The notes beneath the pieces were generated by a model. The model was not told where the DNA came from and ran no database searches. It saw nothing but the letters and a program-made list of their open reading frames with translations. The position numbers and the translations under genes are program-made. Shown piece by piece: positions 39,682 to 45,005 of a stretch of DNA of 45,005 nt. The DNA comes from an uncultured Mollicutes bacterium (lineage in GTDB: Bacteria; Bacillota_I; Bacilli_A; Acholeplasmatales; Anaeroplasmataceae). The stretch's first letter is position 1. Every line of letters starts with the position of its first letter. The DNA is taken from assembly GCA_900540705.1 (NCBI GenBank), contig UQGR01000008.1:1-45005 (forward strand), in the 5' to 3' direction.

Positions 39682-41385
39682 TTAATCTTCTGTGGCCTTG
39701 GCATCAACTACCATAAAGATAGGTATAATGATAGGCTTTCTATCCGTTTTTGAATAAATCAAATGATTTAAAAAATCAGTTAAGCTATATTTTAACGCAT
39801 TGAAATTTAAGATTTTCATCTTCTTCATTTCGGAATCTAAAAACTTTTTTGCCTCTGCAACAATAGATTTTGTGAGTTCTTCACTATCCTTCATATAGAT
39901 GAAGCCTCTAGATACAACCTGTGGTTCAAAAGGAATTTCTTTTTTCTGAGCATCTACGGTAATGACTAAGGAGAACATTCCATCCTCAGAAAGGTATTTT
40001 CTTTCTTTGATGATGGTAGAAGAGATATCTCCGACTCCAGTGCCGTCAATATATACCTCTCCAGAAGTCACATGGCCTGCAAAACGGGCTCCATTTTCAC
40101 TAAACGCAACGACATCCCCATTTTCTAAAATGAAAATATTCTCAGGCTTAACTCCACACTCAATTGCAGTATTCCCATGAACTCTTTGCATTCTATATTC
40201 TCCATGAATCGGAAGAAAGTATTTTGGTTTGATTAAAGAGAGCATCAGCTTTTGTTCACCCATAGAAGCATGTCCTGAGGTGTGCGTATCTGTGATTGGA
40301 GAATGGGTGATTACATTTGCTCCACTTTTAAATAATAAATTGATGGTTCGGTTCACACCCTCTTGATTTCCAGGGATTGGACTGGAGGAGAAGATGATGG
40401 TATCTCCAGGAATTAGTTTGATGGTTCTATGGGATCCATTTGCCACTCTAGATAAGGCCGCTAGTGGCTCTCCTTGAGATCCGGTACATAGGAAGCATAG
40501 CTCATTTGGTTTATATTTATTGATGTCTGAGGCATCTATGATGGTTCCCTTTGGTGGCTTAATGTAGCCGATTTGCTGGCCAACCTCAATCGCCTTTTCC
40601 ATAGATCTACCAAAGATGGCAATGTGACGCTTTGCCTCTACACAGGCTTCTACAATTTGTTCAATTCTAAAAATATTGGAAGCAAAGGTTGCCACAATAA
40701 TTCGATTTTCTATTTTAGAAAATAGCTCCTTAATGGAGGCACCAATCTTTTTTTCAGATTCTGTAAAGCCTTCTCTTAAGGAATTTGTAGAATCTGCAAG
40801 CAAGCAAAGAACTCCTTTTTGACCTAAAGAGGCCAGCTTTTCATATTCCGCTGCAGGTCCAACTGGTGTAAAGTCAATTTTAAAATCACCCGTGTGCATA
40901 ATAATTCCAAGACTCGTTGTGAATACAATCGCAAAGGCGTCTGGAATAGAGTGGTTTAACCGTATAAAGGAAACCTCGACTCCTTTAAACGTATATTTAA
41001 AATGGGACTTGAATTCTACAATCTGTGTTTTGGATAGTAGTTCTGGATACTCCTCTAGCTTATTTTCAATTAAATCTACAGCTACTCCGGCCGCAAATAT
41101 TTTCGGAATCGTAACCTTCTTTAAAAGAAAGGGAATACCACCAATATGATCCTCATGCCCGTGAGTAATAAAAAGACCCACAATTTTTTGCTGATTTTGT
41201 TCTAAATAGGTGTAATCTGGAATCACATAATCCACGCCTAAAAGATGCTCATCTGGGAATAGGATACCAGAATCAATGATAAAGATTTGATTTTGATATT
41301 CTATACAATACATATTTTTTCCGACTTCTCCAAGACCACCGAGAGCGAAAATACCCAGTTCGTTTTTGGTAATTACTTTGTCCAT
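39682..41385 (-). CDS. rnj: Ribonuclease J
   Basis: RNase J is the 5'-3' exo- and endoribonuclease of mRNA decay and rRNA maturation in Bacillota. The 567-residue product shows the metallo-beta-lactamase HGHEDH motif (H75, H77, D79, H80), HTGDFKIDF, LLADSTNS, the beta-CASP region with TGSQGEPLAALSR and SPIPGNQEG, and the C-terminal HASMGEQ/IHGEYRM blocks. Length is that of RNase J1/J2. GGAGGAAATTT precedes the ATG on the minus strand. J1 versus J2 cannot be settled. Confidence 0.97.
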   Translation of the reverse strand: MDKVITKNELGIFALGGLGEVGKNMYCIEYQNQIFIIDSGILFPDEHLLGVDYVIPDYTYLEQNQQKIVGLFITHGHEDHIGGIPFLLKKVTIPKIFAAGVAVDLIENKLEEYPELLSKTQIVEFKSHFKYTFKGVEVSFIRLNHSIPDAFAIVFTTSLGIIMHTGDFKIDFTPVGPAAEYEKLASLGQKGVLCLLADSTNSLREGFTESEKKIGASIKELFSKIENRIIVATFASNIFRIEQIVEACVEAKRHIAIFGRSMEKAIEVGQQIGYIKPPKGTIIDASDINKYKPNELCFLCTGSQGEPLAALSRVANGSHRTIKLIPGDTIIFSSSPIPGNQEGVNRTINLLFKSGANVITHSPITDTHTSGHASMGEQKLMLSLIKPKYFLPIHGEYRMQRVHGNTAIECGVKPENIFILENGDVVAFSENGARFAGHVTSGEVYIDGTGVGDISSTIIKERKYLSEDGMFSLVITVDAQKKEIPFEPQVVSRGFIYMKDSEELTKSIVAEAKKFLDSEMKKMKILNFNALKYSLTDFLNHLIYSKTDRKPIIIPIFMVVDAKATED

Positions 41386-41556
41386 AAATTTCCTCCATCG
41401 TAAAAATTCTCTGTTCTTATTTTACTATAAAAATATGAAAATGAAAAGAAAAAGTGTGAAAATCTTTTTTGAAAATGCTTTTATTGTCATAGATTTTATG
41501 ATTATATTATGATATAATTTTTAGTGTTTTATGAAAAAAGGAAGTGTAATGTAAAA

Positions 41557-43257
41557 ATGAAAGCAAGTAGAATGCTGATTTCCACGTTAAAGGAAGCGCC
41601 TCAGGAGGCTAAAATTGATTCTCATATTTTACTTTTACGTGCTGGAATGGTGAAAAATCTAGTGGCAGGAGTATATCAGTTTTTACCACTTGGACTGCGA
41701 GTTTTACATAAGATAGAGGCTGTCATTCGTGAAGAGATGGACAAGGCTGGCTCTATAGAGATTTTATGCTCTGCCCTACAGCCAAAGGAATTGTGGGAGG
41801 AGTCTGGTCGTTGGACGAAATATGGTCCAGAGCTCATGCGGTTTACGGATCGTCATGAACGGGAATTCTGTCTAGGTCCTACCCATGAGGAAATCTTTAC
41901 AGCAATGGTCAAGGACTTGGTAAAATCTAGTAAGAACTTACCACTTAGTCTATACCAGATTCAAAATAAATATCGAGATGAAAGACGTCCTCGCTTTGGT
42001 TTGATGAGAAGTAGAGAGTTTATTATGAAGGATGCCTATTCCTTTGATAAGGATGAGGCAGGCTTAGAAATTTCCTATCAAACTATGTATGATACCTATT
42101 CTAAAATATTTAGCAGATTTGGACTTCATTATCAGGTGGTTCTAGCAGATACAGGAAATATTGGTGGGAATGGATCTCATCAGTTTATGGCCTTATCTGA
42201 TGTAGGAGAATCTGAAATAGTGTATTGTGATGCCTGTGGGTATGCAGCCGATGTGGAGAAGGCTACCGCTAAGCTAGGAGAAGCCTCTATGGAAGAATAT
42301 AAGGAGTTGCAGAAGGTATCTACTCCGAACATGCGGACAATTGAAGAGGTATCTAAATTCTTAAACATTGATGCTAAAAATACTGTAAAGACCTTAATCT
42401 ACCATGACTATGTAAATGAAAAGCTAGTGGCTGTATTAGTTAGAGGAGACAGAGAGGTCAATGAAATTAAGCTTGTCAATGCCTTAAACTCTAATGAGAA
42501 TTATTTAGAACTAGCCACAACTGAGGAAATTCGAAGCCTAGGATCTTACCATGGCTTTGTTGGTCCAGTGGGCTTACATTGTGAAATAATCATTGATATA
42601 GAGGTCAGTCAAATGCGCAACTTTGTTGTAGGGGCGAATGAATTAGACACTCACCTAGTCAATGTGAATTATGAGCGTGATTTTAAGGGCGTTGTTTGTG
42701 ATATAAGAAAGGTTGTTGAAAACGATCTTTGTCCGGTTTGTGGAAAGCCTTTAAAACAAGAAAGAGGTATAGAGGTTGGACAAATCTTTAAACTACAAAC
42801 AAAATACAGTGAGCCTATGAATTGTGTATATGTGAATGAGGAAGGAAAAAATATTCCAATGGTGATGGGCTGTTATGGGATTGGAGTGTCTAGAACTCTG
42901 CAATCTATTGTAGACCAATATCATGATGAATTTGGAATCAAGTGGCCACTCAACGTTGCCCCATATCATGTGGTTATCGTTCCTATTGCTTATAGTGATG
43001 AAAGTCAAAAGAATTTGGCTGATCAGATTTATTCTGCATTTTCTAAGAGCGTTGAGGCTGTTCTTGATGACCGTAATGCCAAGCCAGGCTTTAAATTTAA
43101 GGACTGGGAGCTTATGGGAATTCCTTATATGATTGTTTGTGGAAAAAGAAGTAATGAGGGTATTGTAGAGCTTAAGGATCGGAGTACTCTTGTAAAAACT
43201 GAGATGAATTTTAAAGAGGCTATTGCCCTAATTGAACAAAAAGTTTCTGAAATTTAA
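41557..43257 (+). CDS. proS: Prolyl-tRNA synthetase (bacterial type)
   Basis: ProRS charges tRNA-Pro. The 566-residue product starts MKASRMLISTLKEAPQEAK, has the class II motifs (RDERRPRFGLMRSREFIMKDAYSF split over about residues 140-165), a YbaK-like editing insertion in the middle (VSKFLNIDAKNTVKTLIY, about 262-280), VMGCYGIGVSR for motif 3 and a C-terminal anticodon-binding domain. I chose ATG 41557 on the conserved start; the frame also opens at a GTG 41524 but the AAGGAAGTG Shine-Dalgarno (41538-41546) lies between the two. Confidence 0.97.
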   Translation: MKASRMLISTLKEAPQEAKIDSHILLLRAGMVKNLVAGVYQFLPLGLRVLHKIEAVIREEMDKAGSIEILCSALQPKELWEESGRWTKYGPELMRFTDRHEREFCLGPTHEEIFTAMVKDLVKSSKNLPLSLYQIQNKYRDERRPRFGLMRSREFIMKDAYSFDKDEAGLEISYQTMYDTYSKIFSRFGLHYQVVLADTGNIGGNGSHQFMALSDVGESEIVYCDACGYAADVEKATAKLGEASMEEYKELQKVSTPNMRTIEEVSKFLNIDAKNTVKTLIYHDYVNEKLVAVLVRGDREVNEIKLVNALNSNENYLELATTEEIRSLGSYHGFVGPVGLHCEIIIDIEVSQMRNFVVGANELDTHLVNVNYERDFKGVVCDIRKVVENDLCPVCGKPLKQERGIEVGQIFKLQTKYSEPMNCVYVNEEGKNIPMVMGCYGIGVSRTLQSIVDQYHDEFGIKWPLNVAPYHVVIVPIAYSDESQKNLADQIYSAFSKSVEAVLDDRNAKPGFKFKDWELMGIPYMIVCGKRSNEGIVELKDRSTLVKTEMNFKEAIALIEQKVSEI

Positions 43258-43380
43258 AGAGTTTTGTAGTTGATCTCCAATTACATTTTCTTTCTATTTA
43301 TTGGTTTTTCTTTCTTTGCTAAAGAAACTAGTTTGAAAAATGATACAATAGAATAAAGTAATAAATTTGGAGATTAAAAA

Positions 43381-43656
43381 ATGAAAACAAGACTTGCAGA
43401 AATTATTTCTTCTCGTGGATTAGAAAGAAAAAAGATAGCAGACGATTTACAAATTGAAAGAAGAACATTAGATAATTATATCAATGAAGTTACTCTAATG
43501 AATAGTGACATTATTAAAAAGCTTGCTAGCTATTTCCATGTCTCAACAGACTATTTGTTAGGAGTAGACAAATTAGACGATGATTTTCTAAATCAAAAGA
43601 TAGATTCGATTTGTTCGGAGCTAAAAGAAATTGTATACCATTTAAACAAAAATTAA
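43381..43656 (+). CDS. XRE-family DNA-binding regulator
   Basis: The 91-residue product has an N-terminal Cro/CI helix-turn-helix (KTRLAEIISSRGLERKKIADDLQIERRTLDNYIN) and ASYFHVSTDYLLGVDKL, the usual end of the HTH domain, followed by a helical tail (about 65-91) likely used for dimerisation. No Shine-Dalgarno beyond TTTGGAGATT (GGAG at 43369-43372) is seen. It stands alone between proS and a DUF3137 gene, with a terminator behind. Confidence 0.85.
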   Translation: MKTRLAEIISSRGLERKKIADDLQIERRTLDNYINEVTLMNSDIIKKLASYFHVSTDYLLGVDKLDDDFLNQKIDSICSELKEIVYHLNKN

Positions 43657-43665
43657 TTTTTAAAT

Positions 43666-43703
43666 GACCTTAAGTCCTAAAGATTTTAAGGTCTTTCTTT
43701 TTT
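43666..43703 (+). terminator. Intrinsic terminator after the XRE regulator
   Basis: GACCTTAA (43666-43673) pairs perfectly with TTAAGGTC (43686-43693), followed by a long T-rich tract. Confidence 0.8.
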
Positions 43704-43708
43704 ATATA

Positions 43709-43737
43709 TTGCAAAGAAGAGAAAATAAGGTTAAAAT
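43709..43737 (+). promoter_or_regulatory. Promoter of the DUF3137 gene
   Basis: TTGCAA (43709-43714), 17-bp spacer, TAAAAT (43732-43737), 31 bp before the ATG at 43769. Confidence 0.6.
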
Positions 43738-43768
43738 AAAAGAAAATTAGGAAGTAAGGGTTTAGGTT

Positions 43769-44677
43769 ATGGAAAATGAAGCTAAAGGTTTGAAAAGCCT
43801 AGAGGAATTAGAGACTGAAAGAAAAACTGTAAAAAATAAAAGTAGAATTATGTATATATGTGGTGGAGTCTTAGGGATAATTGGATTAGTTCTTGTATTT
43901 TTTGGTTTTTTTCTGGGGACAATCCTTTTTATTCCTTGTATGATTCTCTGCATTGTAGCTGCAAGCCAGGAGAGAAGCTTTAAGAAAAAATTTAAGGACA
44001 TTATAGTCAAGAAGCTCATCCGCGATGAGCTAGGAGTAGATGCTGTATATAGACCTAACGGAGGGATATCTATGGATGAGATTAACTCTCTTCGCGTAGC
44101 TGCCGTTCCAGACCGATATACTCAGGAGGATTATATTTCCTGTAGCTACAATGGGATTCCCTATGAAATGTGTGATTGTGTTATGCAGGAAAGAGTTGTA
44201 ACTCGGGATGCCCATGGGAATACTCAGACCTCCTATGAAACTTATTTTAAAGGAAGAATTATCAAAATTGATTTTAAGCGTGATCTAAATATAGAATTAA
44301 AGGTTGTGAATGGAGCTCCTAGAGGATTTCAGGGAAGACCTTTGACCAACTTTGATACTGAGGTCATAGAATTTAATAAAAAATTTAAATGCTATGCCAG
44401 CAGTAAAGAGGATGGATTTTATATTCTTACTCCTGTGATGATTCAGAAGATGTTAGAACTAGAAGGAATGTATGCAGGAGGAATCTGCTTTATTGTTATG
44501 CATGGAAATTTTTATATTTTAATCAACAATAGTGGTGATTCCTTAGAGGTAAATATTTCTAAGCCTTTAGATGAAAAGCAGCTAAACCGGATTAGGGCTG
44601 ATATAATGATAGGAGCTTCCATCATTAATGAATTTAATATTGATTCAGATAAATTTAATGTGAATCGAAGCATTTAA
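43769..44677 (+). CDS. DUF3137 family membrane protein
   Basis: The 302-residue product has two close hydrophobic helices near the N-terminus (about residues 28-48 and 50-66) and a large cytosolic part with the DUF3137 pattern: YNGIPYEMCDCVMQERVV, then FKGRIIKIDF, then FNKKFKCYASSKEDGFYILTPVMIQKMLELE. DUF3137 proteins have no established role; bacterial members are membrane-bound and sometimes occur near LemA-type proteins. It has its own promoter and the RBS AAGGG. The gene ends in a region of hairpins. Confidence 0.82.
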   Translation: MENEAKGLKSLEELETERKTVKNKSRIMYICGGVLGIIGLVLVFFGFFLGTILFIPCMILCIVAASQERSFKKKFKDIIVKKLIRDELGVDAVYRPNGGISMDEINSLRVAAVPDRYTQEDYISCSYNGIPYEMCDCVMQERVVTRDAHGNTQTSYETYFKGRIIKIDFKRDLNIELKVVNGAPRGFQGRPLTNFDTEVIEFNKKFKCYASSKEDGFYILTPVMIQKMLELEGMYAGGICFIVMHGNFYILINNSGDSLEVNISKPLDEKQLNRIRADIMIGASIINEFNIDSDKFNVNRSI

Positions 44678-44740
44678 GGGGATAGCAGATAATCAAAAAC
44701 TATCTAATTGACTAATGTGAAATGTTCTTTTTAAGAAAAA

Positions 44741-44766
44741 AATAACCGCAAGGTTATCTTACGGTT
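44741..44766 (+). other. Alternative RNA hairpins with shared arm
   Basis: ATAACC-GCAA-GGTTAT (44742-44757) is a perfect 6-bp stem with a GNRA tetraloop. AACCGCAAG (44744-44752) can instead pair with CTTACGGTT (44758-44766), 8 of 9 positions. The two stems share their 5' arm and exclude each other, as in attenuators. Confidence 0.6.
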
Positions 44767-44792
44767 TGTTGGTTATAGTGTTGGCATTAGTG

Positions 44793-44834
44793 GCTGTCAT
44801 TACCTCGCAGTAAACGAGCTATGACAGCTTTTTT
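44793..44834 (+). terminator. Strong two-part terminator hairpin
   Basis: GCTGTCAT (44793-44800) pairs with ATGACAGC (44821-44828), with an inner CTCG/CGAG helix (44804-44807, 44815-44818) and a 7-nt loop, followed by six T. It may end transcripts of the DUF3137 gene or close an attenuator for a gene past the window edge. The rest of 44835-45005 contains only a decayed minus-strand frame. Confidence 0.8.
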
Positions 44835-44978
44835 GTTTGTTCTTGGTTGGGCGGCATTTCCACATATACTGTGTTCTTTATATTTCTACCATAGAAATCA
44901 TATTTGTTTTCAATAAATTCTTTCAGTATAACGATTCAAGTCATACCTTATTCTTTCTTGTCTGGAATTTTTTTATTT
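44819..44978 (-). pseudogene. Decayed 3' fragment of an unidentified, probably mobile-element gene
   Basis: On the minus strand, a frame of 38 codons before a TAG at 44819-44821 reads LKEFIENKYDFYGRNIK, then NTVYVEMPPNQEQTKKLS. Just upstream, in another frame, the sequence reads RIRYDLNRYTE. Joined by a one-step frameshift near 44927, they give a smooth stretch of protein-like sequence. No start codon or Shine-Dalgarno is seen. It looks like the end of a frame-shifted accessory gene. I cannot name the family; the style is that of genes on integrative elements. The window ends before its 5' part can be assessed. Confidence 0.4.
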
Positions 44979-45005
44979 ATTCGTTTTTTAATAATTATAT
45001 TAAGA

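Noticed and set aside
1..45005. Mollicute genetic code (TGA as Trp)
   Set aside because: Genes such as mutM, mnmA, alaS and rsmH end in TGA, and tryptophan in conserved places is TGG.

Overview
This is a 45 kb piece of a low-GC Bacillota chromosome. Ribosome binding sites are strong, promoters follow the TTGACA/TATAAT pattern, and intrinsic terminators are A/T-rich. TGA is read as stop and tryptophan is always TGG, so the reduced mollicute code is not used. The large M60 (enhancin-type) mucin peptidase, AdhE and gene orders related to Bacillus subtilis suggest a fermentative, host-associated member of the Bacilli/Erysipelotrichia side of the phylum. The exact taxon cannot be fixed from this window.

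Layout. 1-7.3 kb: tail of a membrane protein, bifunctional adhE with an LacI-type palindrome at its promoter, yhbY, and a 1298-residue membrane-anchored M60 peptidase. 7.4-20 kb: a replication/repair/translation block (polA, nitroreductase, mutM, coaE, an unknown 115-residue gene, dnaB, dnaI, a T-box, a GNAT gene, thrS, an ABC-F ATPase and an S41 membrane peptidase). It keeps the B. subtilis polA-mutM-coaE-dnaB-dnaI-thrS order. 20-23.3 kb: yceD-rpmF, then rsmH followed by a MATE exporter instead of the usual division genes. 23.3-25.9 kb: a small accessory patch with tRNA-Leu(UAG), an IS-like terminal sequence, a YjaB-like acetyltransferase, a DUF1848 protein and a radical SAM gene that looks broken. 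26-30 kb: a lipid/envelope group (two PlsC-type acyltransferases, a DagK-type lipid kinase, a DUF368 polyprenyl-phosphate translocase) and a GNAT. 30-39 kb: mnmA-recD2-alaS-ruvX-DUF1292-trmR, again matching B. subtilis order, followed by an unusual DEDD exonuclease and a short glutamate-racemase homologue. 39.7-45 kb: RNase J on the minus strand, proS, an XRE regulator, a DUF3137 membrane protein, and a 3' end with stacked RNA hairpins and a decayed reading frame that look like mobile-element debris.

Most of the window is core information processing and lipid metabolism in short, tightly packed or overlapping operons. The points most worth checking are the radical SAM gene with a small deletion at its iron-sulfur motif, the acetyltransferase placed between a T-box and thrS, the N-terminally extended M60 peptidase, the exonuclease with an unidentified N-terminal domain, the shortened MurI homologue with a 13-bp tandem duplication over its start codon, and the structured mobile-looking end of the window. 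I saw no clear, complete, previously undescribed system.
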